DNA of 64,000 nucleotides, from contig NC_020126.1 of NCBI RefSeq assembly GCF_000331735.1, positions 6,032,501 through 6,096,500 of the forward strand. The letters run 5' to 3'. The position numbers and the translations under genes are program-made. The notes below the pieces were generated by a model. That model searched no databases and was not told where the DNA came from. It saw only the letters and a list, made by a program, of their open reading frames with translations. Each line of letters starts with the position of its first letter. Within the stretch, counting starts at the first letter, position 1. Positions 42,091 to 50,794 of the stretch are shown in pieces. Origin of the DNA: Myxococcus stipitatus DSM 14675 (GTDB lineage: Bacteria > Myxococcota > Myxococcia > Myxococcales > Myxococcaceae).

Positions 42091-43530
42091 TCAGGGTGTG
42101 CCCGCGGTGGCGGCGGGCGCGGTGACCTCGAGCGGCGCGGGCACTCGCTGCAATCCCAGGCGCAGGGCCTCGCGTCCCAGCCAGGTGCCCCGGATGCGCC
42201 ACTTCGGGTCATTGACGATGAGCGCGGCCACGGCGACGCGCGGGTTGTCGCGAGGCGCGAAGCCCACGAACCACGAGTAGTCCCGGAAGGGACTGCGGTC
42301 CGCCAGGGTGCCCGTCTTGCCCACGGCGTTGTCCACGCGGAAGGCGCGCTCGCGGAACACGGCGCGCGCGGTGCCGTGGGTGACGGTCTCCTCCAGCATG
42401 TCGGTGAGCGCCTGGGCGGCCGCGGGCTCCAGCACACGCTCGCCCTCGGCGGGCAGGAGCGGGCTGCCCCGCGGCGGCTCCACCAGCACCGGGTCCACCC
42501 ACCGCCCGTCATTGGCCGCGACCGAGGCCATGAGCGCGCCATGCAGCGGAGACAGGTAGATGTCACCAAAGCCCGCGCCGGTGTTGGCCAGGTCGAAGCC
42601 CTCCTCCGGCACGGAGGCGAGCGACACGTCCATGGGCACGGGGAAGGCAATCTCCCGGTTGAAGCGGAAGCGCGCGGCCATGCGCCGCAGGGCGTCCGCG
42701 GTGAGGTGCTTCTGCGTCAGCTTGGCGAAGATGACGTTGGCGCTCTTGCCCATGGCGAGCGCCAGCGAATAGCAGGCCCCGTCGCGCTCGGTGTCCTCGA
42801 GGTTCCGCTCGGTGAGCCGCCGCTTGCCGCCGTGGAAGCACTCCTCCATGGACGGCGTGACACCTGCTTCCAGCAGCGCGCTGCCAGTGACGATCTTGAA
42901 GATGCTCGCGGCGGGGAACACCGCGCGATAGGGCAAGCCCCGCAGCTCCGGCTGCGCCGCCGAGTGCTCCGCCAGCGCCAGCACCCGCCCCGTCGAGGGC
43001 TCCAGCACCACGGCGGCGCCATAGGGCACCTCGTAGTCGCGCAGAATCTTCGTCAACGACGCCTGGAGCACCGGGTCCACGGTGAGCACCTGCTCCGGGC
43101 CATCCTTCTCCTTCACCACCAACCGCTCGCCCTGGAGCTTCGCGCGGGCCAGCAGGTCCAGGCCGCGAGGCATGGACTGCAGCTTCGCCATGGGCGGAGC
43201 CTTCAGCCGCGAGGGCACCGGCGAGGGAGGCACCATCCCGGGCTCGAGCGTGACCACGGCCGGGGCCGCTTGCTCGGTTCCAGGAGGCACCACGCCGTCG
43301 CTGGGCGGCGGGCTGGACTCGGGCGCGGTGGCGCTCGCTCCGTCCACGGGGGCAGGAGCCACACCGGGGGTCGTGGCCGGTGGGAGACTCCCGGCGGAGG
43401 GCGCGGGGGACGACGCCGCCACGGGGCTCCCCGTCGGGGGAGCCTCTTCGGGCGCGGGTCCGTTGGCGCCCAGGAGCAGGGCGAGGGGGCACAGCGCGGC
43501 GGCGGACAGGAGGCGGCGGCGAATCGTCAT
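42091..43530 (-). CDS. Penicillin-binding protein transpeptidase
   Basis: 479 residues. A signal/anchor segment at the N-terminus precedes a ~100-residue Pro/Ala/Ser-rich linker. The transpeptidase domain carries S-I-F-K (SxxK), S-A-N (SxN) and K-T-G (in G-K-T-G-T) in the right order. There is no transglycosylase domain and no recognisable class B dimerisation module, so it is a small, periplasmic class of D,D-transpeptidase. The start at 43530 is chosen because it places the hydrophobic signal at the N-terminus. It is divergent from the ABC exporter, with 127 bp between. Confidence 0.88.
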   Translation of the reverse strand: MTIRRRLLSAAALCPLALLLGANGPAPEEAPPTGSPVAASSPAPSAGSLPPATTPGVAPAPVDGASATAPESSPPPSDGVVPPGTEQAAPAVVTLEPGMVPPSPVPSRLKAPPMAKLQSMPRGLDLLARAKLQGERLVVKEKDGPEQVLTVDPVLQASLTKILRDYEVPYGAAVVLEPSTGRVLALAEHSAAQPELRGLPYRAVFPAASIFKIVTGSALLEAGVTPSMEECFHGGKRRLTERNLEDTERDGACYSLALAMGKSANVIFAKLTQKHLTADALRRMAARFRFNREIAFPVPMDVSLASVPEEGFDLANTGAGFGDIYLSPLHGALMASVAANDGRWVDPVLVEPPRGSPLLPAEGERVLEPAAAQALTDMLEETVTHGTARAVFRERAFRVDNAVGKTGTLADRSPFRDYSWFVGFAPRDNPRVAVAALIVNDPKWRIRGTWLGREALRLGLQRVPAPLEVTAPAATAGTP

Positions 43531-43657
43531 ATGCGGCCGGGGAATCCTAGCGGTTGTCGGGGCGCTGTCCATCGACGCTTCCCTGGCAGGCGGATTCTCC
43601 CGTCCGCCCGAGAAACTTGGCGGACGGGCGCGCAAGTCCGATAGGTTCGCCCGCACT

Positions 43658-44545
43658 TTGGACGGACTGAAAGAAACCCTGGTCATCTGGAGCGCCGAGC
43701 TTCGCCGGGCGCTGCGCAGTGGCCGAGCAGTGGTGTTGCTCGGGCTCTACAGCATGTTCTCCGCGCTGGTGCTGCTCGTCGTCGGCTGGATTACGCGCGA
43801 GATTCGCAACGCGGTGAATCAGCAGTTGGCGAACGCGGGCGCGGACACGGATGCCCCCGCGCGCGTCGCGGAGGAGATGCGCAAGGGCGTGCTGGGCTTC
43901 CTCTCCAGCAACGACACCGCGATGATCGAGGCGCTCGCGCAAGTGCCTCTCGAGGTGCTGCTCGTCTTCAAGGTCACCCTCTTCTTCCTGCCCGCCTACG
44001 TGGCGTTGATGGGGTTCGACCAGATCAGCGGCGAAGTGGGCCCGCGCTCCATGCGCTACCTGACGGTGCGCGCGCGGCGCTCGTCGGTACTGCTGGGCAA
44101 GTTCCTCTCGCAGGCGTCGCTGCTCGTGGGCCTGGTGCTGGTCATCGACCTGGCCATCTTCGTCTACGCGCGCATCGCCAACCCGGACTTCGGCTTCGCG
44201 GCCATGAGCCTGAACCTCATCAAGTTCTGGCTGGCCGCCATCGTCTTCTCGCTGTCGTACGTGGCCCTCACCACGCTGTGCTCCAGCCTCTTCCGGAGCC
44301 CCCCGGTGAGCCTGGTGTTCAACTTCATCGTCCTCTTCGTCTTCTGGCTGATGGACACGGTGGGCCGGGCCGTGGGCGAGGAGAGCGCGCTGCGCGGGCT
44401 GCGCTACCTGTCGCCTTCCCACTACGCGTCGGACCTGCTGCACCCGCAGCTCACCCAGTTCGGCATCAGCGGCGCGGCCTACGCGGGCTTCGCGACCATC
44501 TTCTTGTTGGGCGCCTACGGTGCTCTGCGCGCGAGGGATTTGTGA
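43658..44545 (+). CDS. ABC-2 type transporter permease
   Basis: 295 residues. N-terminal helix 1 follows a basic L-R-R-A-L-R-S-G-R-A-V segment; a large periplasmic loop and five more membrane helices complete an ABC-2 permease. The TTG at 43658 is the only reasonable start before helix 1. No clear ribosome site precedes it, and an AT-richer GATAGGTT about 10 bp upstream may mark a leaderless promoter. The stop overlaps the ATPase start by 4 nt (GTGA). Export substrate unknown; the neighbour is a cell-wall transpeptidase. Confidence 0.8.
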   Translation: MDGLKETLVIWSAELRRALRSGRAVVLLGLYSMFSALVLLVVGWITREIRNAVNQQLANAGADTDAPARVAEEMRKGVLGFLSSNDTAMIEALAQVPLEVLLVFKVTLFFLPAYVALMGFDQISGEVGPRSMRYLTVRARRSSVLLGKFLSQASLLVGLVLVIDLAIFVYARIANPDFGFAAMSLNLIKFWLAAIVFSLSYVALTTLCSSLFRSPPVSLVFNFIVLFVFWLMDTVGRAVGEESALRGLRYLSPSHYASDLLHPQLTQFGISGAAYAGFATIFLLGAYGALRARDL

Positions 44546-45450
44546 GCGACCTGGCCATCGAGTTGATCGGCATCACCAAGCGCTTCGGCCCCAAGGTCGC
44601 GGTCAACAACGTCAGCTTCCAGGTGCCGCGCGGCGCGGTGTACGGCCTCATCGGCCCCAACGGCGCCGGGAAGACCACCACCTTCTCCATGATGTGCGGC
44701 TACCTCTACCCTTCCGAGGGCTCGCTCAAGGTCATGGACGTGGACCCGACCGTGCCCGGCGCCCTCAAGGGGAAGCTGGGCGCGCTGCCTCAGGACGCGG
44801 TGCTGCCGGCCAGCTGGGAAGTGGGCGCGCTGCTGATGTACTGGGCGCGCCTGTCCGGCCTCGAGTCCCCCGAGAAGGAGGCCCGCGAGGCGCTGGAGCA
44901 GGTGGGGCTGATGGAAGCCTGGAACGTGCAGACGCAGGCGCTCAGCCATGGCATGGCCAAGCGCACGGCCATGGCGCAGGCCCTGATGGGGCGTCCGCCG
45001 TTGGTGCTGCTGGATGAGCCCACCGCGGGCTTGGACCCGCGCATCGCCGCGCAGGTGCGTCAAGTCATCCGCGACATGAAGGGCAAGCAGACAGTCGTGG
45101 TCTCCAGCCACAACCTCCAGGAGCTGGAGGAGCTGTGCGACGCCGCGGCCATCCTCGACAAGGGATTGCTGGCGCAAGCCGGCTCCATGTCCGAGCTGAC
45201 CAGCCAGGGCGCGGAGTTCCGCGTGCAAATTGCCCGTGGCACTGTGATTCCCCCGGAGCTCCTGGCGCTCCCGGACGTCACCGACGCGCGCATGGAAGGT
45301 GAGCACGTCCTGGTGGTGCGCTTCGGCGGACAGGCGAAGCCCGAGGAGGTCATCAGCCGAGTCGTGGCCCACCTCCTCCAGACGGGCGTCCTCATCCTGG
45401 GCGTCAGCCAGGGACGGCGGCTCGAGGACCGCGTTCTCCAGTTGCTCTAG
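44542..45450 (+). CDS. ABC transporter ATP-binding protein
   Basis: 302 residues. Walker A G-P-N-G-A-G-K-T-T, signature L-S-H-G-M-A-K-R, Walker B L-V-L-L-D-E-P-T and H-loop S-S-H-N-L are all intact. A ~75-residue C-terminal extension is typical of ABC-2 export partners. The GTG start overlaps the permease stop and has GAGGGA upstream. With the permease it forms a two-gene exporter; no third subunit is nearby. Confidence 0.92.
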   Translation: MSDLAIELIGITKRFGPKVAVNNVSFQVPRGAVYGLIGPNGAGKTTTFSMMCGYLYPSEGSLKVMDVDPTVPGALKGKLGALPQDAVLPASWEVGALLMYWARLSGLESPEKEAREALEQVGLMEAWNVQTQALSHGMAKRTAMAQALMGRPPLVLLDEPTAGLDPRIAAQVRQVIRDMKGKQTVVVSSHNLQELEELCDAAAILDKGLLAQAGSMSELTSQGAEFRVQIARGTVIPPELLALPDVTDARMEGEHVLVVRFGGQAKPEEVISRVVAHLLQTGVLILGVSQGRRLEDRVLQLL

Positions 45451-45465
45451 CAGCGCGGGTTCAAC

Positions 45466-45696
45466 TCACCCCACCTTGCGGACAAAGCCGACGTAGCTCG
45501 TCCCTCTGCGCTCCAGGCGGACGAGCTCGTGGCCTGTCGCATCACACCAGGCGGGGAGGTCCGCCTCCAGGCCGCGATCCGTGGAGATGAGCTCCACGAG
45601 CGCCCCGGCGGACAAGCGCCTCATCACCTTCGCGATCTCCAGGATGGGCATGGGGCAGAACGCCCCGGATGTGTCGACGCGCTCGGTGATGTCCAT
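45466..45696 (-). CDS. TusA-family sulfur carrier/sulfurtransferase
   Basis: 76 residues: D-T-S-G-A-F-C-P-M-P-I-L holds the C-P-x-P motif of TusA/SirA/YeeD. Family members relay sulfur for tRNA thiolation or other pathways. The ATG at 45696 is the one that places the motif ~14 residues from the start, as in the family; a long upstream extension is unsupported. It is divergent from the triple-DsbA gene, with 199 bp between; a spacing-plausible -35/-10 near 45810-45840 serves the other gene at best weakly. Confidence 0.87.
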   Translation of the reverse strand: MDITERVDTSGAFCPMPILEIAKVMRRLSAGALVELISTDRGLEADLPAWCDATGHELVRLERRGTSYVGFVRKVG

Positions 45697-45895
45697 CTGC
45701 CAACTCTCTCGCTTCAGGGAGATCCGAGCATGCGGAATTTTTCCGAGCGCTCTCTCGTTCCCCGGCTCCCAAGGGGCCTGGTTGACGAATGTAGAGCGTG
45801 TCCACTCGGCTTGCGCGTCTTGAAAACCCTCTGTTAAGTACCCCGGCCCTCTCAAACTTTCTCGCCCATCCACGCTCGGGGCCGGAGTCGGACCT

Positions 45896-47875
45896 ATGGC
45901 GAAGGAGCAGAACCCACCCATGAAGCCCAATATCATCGTGGCCCTGCTGGTCGGCCTCGTGCTTGGTTTCGTTGGCGGCCGCGTCTACAGCGGCGCGTCC
46001 CCGAAGGCAGACACCAAGCCGGCCGCTCAAGCAGCTCAAGCCAACAACGCGCGCCGTCCGGTAGACCCCACCGTGTTCAAGGTGCCCATCGACGGTTCCC
46101 CCAGCCGGGGCAACGCCGATGCACTTGTCACCTTGGTCGAGTTCTCCGACTACGAGTGCCCCTTCTGCAGCCGCGCCAACGCGACGGTGGAGAAGCTGGA
46201 GCAGGACTACGGCAAGAAGCTGCGCGTCGTGATGAAGCAGAACCCGCTCTCCTTCCACCCGCGCGCCAAGCCCGCGGCCCTCGCGGCCCTCGCGGCCGGT
46301 GAGCAGGGGAAGTACTGGGAGATGCACGGCAAGCTCTTCGCCAACCAGAAGAAGCTGGATGACGTGTCGCTGGAGCAGTACGCGCGCGAGCTCGGGCTGG
46401 ACCTGGACAAGTGGAAGACCGACCTGGCCAACCCGAAGTTCTCCGACCTCATCCAGAAGGAGCAGGCGCTCTCCAACCAGCTGGGTGCCACGGGCACCCC
46501 GGCCTTCTTCATCAACGGCCGCTTCCTCTCCGGCGCGCAGCCCATCGACAACTTCAAGGCCCTCATCGACGAGGAGCTCACCAAGGCGGAGGCCCTGGTG
46601 AAGGGCGGCGTCCCCGCCGGCCAGGTGTACGCGAAGATCATCGAGAAGGGCGCCGAGCGCGCCGCTCCGAAGGCCGCGCCCCAGCAGCCGCCCCCGTCCG
46701 TCCGCAAGGTGGACGTCCCCGCGAACTCGGCCTCCTTCGGCCCGGCCACCGCGAAGGTGACCATCGTCGAGTGGTCCGACTTCGAGTGCCCCTTCTGCAG
46801 CCGCGCGGTCCCCACGCTGCAGCAGATCAAGAAGGAGTACGCCAAGGACGTGCGCGTGGTGTTCCGTCACCAGCCGCTGTCCTTCCACGCGAACGCGAAG
46901 CCCGCCGCCGAGGCCTCCGAGGCCGCGCTGGAGCAGGGCCGCTTCTGGGAGTACCACGACAAGCTCTTCGCCAATCAGAAGGCGCTGGACCGGGCCTCCC
47001 TGGAGAAGTACGCGCAGGAGCTGGGCCTGAATGTCGCCAAGTTCAAGGCGGCCCTGGACTCCGGCAAGTTCCGCGCGAAGGTGGAGGCGGACGCCGCCGC
47101 TGGCGCCGCGGTGGGTGCCAACGGCACGCCGACGTTCTTCGTCAACGGTCGTGAGGTGGTCGGCGCGCAGCCCTTCGACAGCTTCAAGCGGCTGATCGAC
47201 GAGGAGATCGCCAAGGCCGACAAGCTGCTGGCCGCGGGCACCAAGCCCGAGGAGCTCTACGCGAAGCTGAACGCGGAGAACGTCGCCAACGCCCCGGCCG
47301 CGCCTCCCGCGGGTGCTCCCGCCGAGCCGCCGGTCCAGAAGGTGGGGGTCGGCAACTCGCCGGTGAAGGGTCCCGCGAACGCGCCCGTCACCATCGTCGC
47401 CTTCTCCGACTTCGAGTGCCCGTTCTGCAGCCGCGTGGTGCCCACGCTCAAGCAGGTCGAGGAGCAGTACGCCGGCAAGGTGAAGATTGCCTTCCGCAAC
47501 CAGCCGCTGCCCATGCACCCGAACGCCAAGCCCGCCGCGGCCGCCGCCCTGGCCGCGCACGAGCAGGGCAAGTTCTGGGAGATGCACGACAAGCTCTTCG
47601 CCAACCAGCGCGCCCTGGACCGCACGTCCCTGGAGAAGTACGCGCAGGAGCTGGGCCTGAACGTCACCAAGTTCAAGGCGGCCCTGGACTCGAACAAGTT
47701 CGGTCCGCAGATTGACGCGGACGCCGCGGACGCCAACCGCCTGGGCGCCTCGGGCACCCCGACGTTCTTCATCAATGGCCGCACCGTCGTGGGCGCGCAG
47801 CCCCTGACGGAGTTCAAGCGCGTCATCGACGAGGAGCTGAAGAAGGCCGGCGCGGTGGCGGCGGACCGGAAGTAA
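45896..47875 (+). CDS. Membrane-anchored protein with three DsbA-like thioredoxin domains
   Basis: 659 residues. One N-terminal membrane helix (about 12-29) is followed by three DsbA-like (Thioredoxin_4) domains. The active sites are C-P-F-C at 88-91, 298-301 and 508-511, exactly 210 residues apart. Each domain has its own G-T-P-x-F-F-(I/V)-N-G-R cis-Pro segment. The three domains are strongly similar to each other, even at DNA level around E-F-W/E-M-H-D-K-L-F-A-N-Q. All catalytic cysteines are intact, so all could act as periplasmic thiol oxidoreductases. The ATG at 45896 has GGAG 8 nt upstream. Confidence 0.93.
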   Translation: MAKEQNPPMKPNIIVALLVGLVLGFVGGRVYSGASPKADTKPAAQAAQANNARRPVDPTVFKVPIDGSPSRGNADALVTLVEFSDYECPFCSRANATVEKLEQDYGKKLRVVMKQNPLSFHPRAKPAALAALAAGEQGKYWEMHGKLFANQKKLDDVSLEQYARELGLDLDKWKTDLANPKFSDLIQKEQALSNQLGATGTPAFFINGRFLSGAQPIDNFKALIDEELTKAEALVKGGVPAGQVYAKIIEKGAERAAPKAAPQQPPPSVRKVDVPANSASFGPATAKVTIVEWSDFECPFCSRAVPTLQQIKKEYAKDVRVVFRHQPLSFHANAKPAAEASEAALEQGRFWEYHDKLFANQKALDRASLEKYAQELGLNVAKFKAALDSGKFRAKVEADAAAGAAVGANGTPTFFVNGREVVGAQPFDSFKRLIDEEIAKADKLLAAGTKPEELYAKLNAENVANAPAAPPAGAPAEPPVQKVGVGNSPVKGPANAPVTIVAFSDFECPFCSRVVPTLKQVEEQYAGKVKIAFRNQPLPMHPNAKPAAAAALAAHEQGKFWEMHDKLFANQRALDRTSLEKYAQELGLNVTKFKAALDSNKFGPQIDADAADANRLGASGTPTFFINGRTVVGAQPLTEFKRVIDEELKKAGAVAADRK

Positions 47876-47906
47876 CCGCCCCGCCCCTTCGGGCCCCTGA
47901 AACACC

Positions 47907-47942
47907 AGAGGCCGTCGGACCGACTCGGGTCCGGCGGCCTCT
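47907..47942 (+). terminator. Rho-independent terminator of the triple-DsbA gene
   Basis: 15-bp stem (47907-47921 with 47928-47942) with one G-U pair and a 6-nt loop, followed by TGCTTTG. It sits 32 bp after the stop codon and also lies near the end of the convergent ridA gene. Confidence 0.85.
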
Positions 47943-47969
47943 TGCTTTGACGCGGGGAGTGCTCGCGCG

Positions 47970-48356
47970 TCAGGAGACGGCGATGGCGTCGATCTCCACC
48001 TTGGAGCCGCGGGGCAGCGCGGCCACCTGCACGGTGGCGCGGGCCGGCGGCGCGCCGGGGAAGTAGCGGCCGTACACCTCATTCACCTTGGCGAAGTCAC
48101 CCAGGTCCGTGAGGAAGATGGTGCAGCGCACCACGTGGCTGAAGTCCAGGCCGCCCGCCGTCAACACGGCCTTCAGGTTGAGCATCACCCGCTCCGCCTG
48201 GGCGACGACGTCGCCCTGCACCATCTCCATGGTGACGGGGTCCAGGGGAATCTGGCCGGAGAGGAAGGTCATCTTCCCCGAGTCCACCTGGACGGCCTGC
48301 GAATACGGACCAATGGCCTTGGGGGCCTCGTCCGAGTGGAGGGTCTTTCGAGCCAT
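47970..48356 (-). CDS. ridA: RidA-family (YjgF/UK114) protein
   Basis: 128 residues. Characteristic motifs are A-P-K-A-I-G-P-Y-S-Q-A near the start, the S-G-Q-I-P-L strand, and the conserved arginine in P-A-R-A-T-V-Q-V-A-A-L-P. RidA hydrolyses reactive imine/enamine intermediates from PLP enzymes. The ATG at 48356 fits the family length; one three codons upstream is in frame but less likely. 77 bp downstream of the rel gene stop; co-transcription is possible. Confidence 0.92.
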   Translation of the reverse strand: MARKTLHSDEAPKAIGPYSQAVQVDSGKMTFLSGQIPLDPVTMEMVQGDVVAQAERVMLNLKAVLTAGGLDFSHVVRCTIFLTDLGDFAKVNEVYGRYFPGAPPARATVQVAALPRGSKVEIDAIAVS

Positions 48357-48433
48357 GGAGCGCACCTCGAGGAGTCGGGCGGCCGGAGATGGCCGCCGGA
48401 TTGCTCGGGCGCTCTACCACGAATGGGGGCGGA

Positions 48434-50647
48434 TTAGATTCGCTCGACGGAGTAGACGCCGCTCAGACGCTCGATGGTGCGCATCAAATCGGTGAGCTGC
48501 TTGAGGTCCGAGATGATGACCTCGAAGGTGTTCACCGCCCGGTCATCCCCGGTGGCCCTGCAGTTGGCCTGGGAGATGTTGACGCCCTTCTTCGAGAAGA
48601 TGTTCGAGATGTCCGCTAGAAGACCGGTCCGGTCCGCCGTGAGCACGCGCAGGGTGACGGGGCGCTTGAAGTCCCCGCGCACGTCCCAGGAGACGTCCAC
48701 GCGCCGCTCGGGGTCCGTGGCGAGCGCCTTCTCGCACCCCACCGTGTGCACCGTGACGCCCCGTCCCCGCGTGATGAAGCCGGCGATGGGGTCACCCGGG
48801 ACGGGGTTGCAACACCGTCCGAAGCGCACCAGCACGTCGTCCACGCCGCCAATCTGCACGCCGCTGCGGTTGCTGCGGCCCACCAGGCGCTTGGCCAGGT
48901 CCGTCACGCGGGACAGGCCCGGCAGCATCGACGAGGCGCCGGAGGACGCGCTGTTGCCCGAGGACTCGGAGCGGGACGAGGCCTCCGCCTCGTTGCGCTT
49001 CTCCTCCGGAACCAGGCGCTGCACGAGCTGCTGCGGCGTCACCTTGCCGTAGCCGATGGCCACCAGCAGGTCATCCTCGACGCGGAAGCCCAACTCCTCG
49101 GCCACCCGCTTCACTTCGCCGTTCTTGAGCAGGCGGTTGAAGTTGAGCTGGAAGCGCTTGAGCTCGCGGTCCGTGAGCTCGCGGCCCAGCTGGAGGCTCT
49201 TCTCGCGCTGCTGCTGCTTGATGAAGCCGCGGATGCGCTGCTGCGCGCGGCTCGTCTTGACGAAGGTGAGCCAGTCCTTGGACGGGTGCTGCTGAGGGCT
49301 GGTGAGCACCTCCACGGTGTCGCCGTTCTTCAGCTTGTAGCGCAGCGGGACGATCTTCCCGTTCACCTTCGCGCCCACGCACCGGTTGCCCACGTCCGAG
49401 TGGATGGCGTACGCGAAGTCCACCGGCGTCGCGCCCCGAGGCAGCGAGCGCACATCGCCCTTCGGCGTGAAGACGAAGACCTCGTCGGTGAAGAGGTCCA
49501 CCTTCACCGTCTCGAGGAACTCCTTGGGGTCCTTGAGGTCCTGCTGCCACTCCATGAGCTGGCGCAGCCAGGCGAACTTCTCGTCATCCTTGGAGATGAC
49601 GGCCTTGCCCTCCTTGTACTTCCAGTGGGCGGCGATGCCTTCCTCGGCGATCTTGTGCATCTCCGCCGTGCGGATCTGCACCTCCACGCGCTCGCTGAGC
49701 GGACCAATCACCGTGGTGTGCAGGGACTGGTACATGTTCGGCTTCGGAATCGCGATGAAGTCCTTGAAGCGACCCGGCACCGGCTTCCACATCTCGTGCA
49801 CCAGGCCCAGCGCCTCGTAGCAGGCGGGCGCCGCGGGGGCGATGATGCGGAACGCGATGATGTCGTGAATCTGGTCGAAGTCGATGCCCTGCGCCTTGAT
49901 CTTCTTGTAGATGCTGTAGACGTGCTTGAAGCGGCCGCTGACTTCGCCCTTCAGCCCGCGCTCGGCCAGCTTGGAGCGGATGAGGTCGCACGTGTCCTCG
50001 ATGTACTTCTCGCGCTCCTTCTTCCGCTTGTTGAGCTTCTCCTGGAGCCCGAAGAACTCCTGGGGCTTCACGTAGCGGAAGCTCAGGTCCTCCAGCTCCG
50101 TCTTTATCCACGAGATGCCGAGGCGGTTGGCCAGGGGCGCATAGATGTCCAGGGTCTCCTGGGCGATGCGCGCCTGCTTCTCCTCGTTCATGTGGTCCAG
50201 CGTCCGCATGTTGTGCGTGCGGTCCGCCAGCTTCACCAGGATGACGCGGATGTCCTGCGCCATCGCGATGATCATCTTCCGGAAGTTCTCCGCCTGCTTC
50301 TCCTCCTGGGAGAGGCTGGCCGACGCGGAGAACTTGGAGAGCTTGGTGACACCGTCGACGAGCTGGGCCACCTCGGAGCCGAAGAGCTCCGTGAGCTCCT
50401 CCGCGGTCGCGAGGGTGTCCTCGATGGTGTCGTGGAGCAGACCCGTGACGATGGACGCCTCGTCCAGTTTCAGGTCCGCGAGGATGCCCGCGACCTCGAG
50501 CGGGTGGACAAGATAGGGCTCGCCTGACTTCCTCAGTTGGCCCTGATGCACCTTGGCCGAGTAGACGTAGGCCTTCTTGATGATGTCCAGGTCCGGGTCC
50601 GGGTGGTACGAGGAAACCCGTTGGAGGATGTCGTTCAGGCGGATCAT
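48434..50647 (-). CDS. relA: Bifunctional (p)ppGpp synthetase/hydrolase Rel
   Basis: 737 residues. N-terminal HD hydrolase (H-D-T-I-E-D at 72-77), synthetase domain (R-F-K-D-F-I-A-I-P-K-P-N-M-Y-Q-S-L-H), TGS domain (about 400-460, V-F-T-P-K-G-D-V) and a C-terminal ACT domain. All expected hydrolase and synthetase motifs are present, so both activities are likely. In M. xanthus RelA-made (p)ppGpp starts fruiting-body development. The ATG at 50647 gives the usual family N-terminus (M-I-R-L-N-D-I-L) but lacks a strong ribosome site. Confidence 0.95.
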   Translation of the reverse strand: MIRLNDILQRVSSYHPDPDLDIIKKAYVYSAKVHQGQLRKSGEPYLVHPLEVAGILADLKLDEASIVTGLLHDTIEDTLATAEELTELFGSEVAQLVDGVTKLSKFSASASLSQEEKQAENFRKMIIAMAQDIRVILVKLADRTHNMRTLDHMNEEKQARIAQETLDIYAPLANRLGISWIKTELEDLSFRYVKPQEFFGLQEKLNKRKKEREKYIEDTCDLIRSKLAERGLKGEVSGRFKHVYSIYKKIKAQGIDFDQIHDIIAFRIIAPAAPACYEALGLVHEMWKPVPGRFKDFIAIPKPNMYQSLHTTVIGPLSERVEVQIRTAEMHKIAEEGIAAHWKYKEGKAVISKDDEKFAWLRQLMEWQQDLKDPKEFLETVKVDLFTDEVFVFTPKGDVRSLPRGATPVDFAYAIHSDVGNRCVGAKVNGKIVPLRYKLKNGDTVEVLTSPQQHPSKDWLTFVKTSRAQQRIRGFIKQQQREKSLQLGRELTDRELKRFQLNFNRLLKNGEVKRVAEELGFRVEDDLLVAIGYGKVTPQQLVQRLVPEEKRNEAEASSRSESSGNSASSGASSMLPGLSRVTDLAKRLVGRSNRSGVQIGGVDDVLVRFGRCCNPVPGDPIAGFITRGRGVTVHTVGCEKALATDPERRVDVSWDVRGDFKRPVTLRVLTADRTGLLADISNIFSKKGVNISQANCRATGDDRAVNTFEVIISDLKQLTDLMRTIERLSGVYSVERI

Positions 50648-50794
50648 CGAAGCAAGGGAATCGTAACTTTGTGCTTGGAGAGGGGCAACGTCGCCCCACA
50701 GGGTCAGCCACATTTCTCTTCCGGGCTTGTCCCACCCATCGCGTTCGCTTTCGTTGACCCGACGTTTTACGCGCCCGTAGATTCACGCCCGCCC

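Noticed and set aside
45542-48082. 846-residue minus-strand frame over the triple-DsbA gene
   Set aside because: Its repetitive Leu/Gly/Arg content follows directly from the repeated DsbA domains on the other strand.
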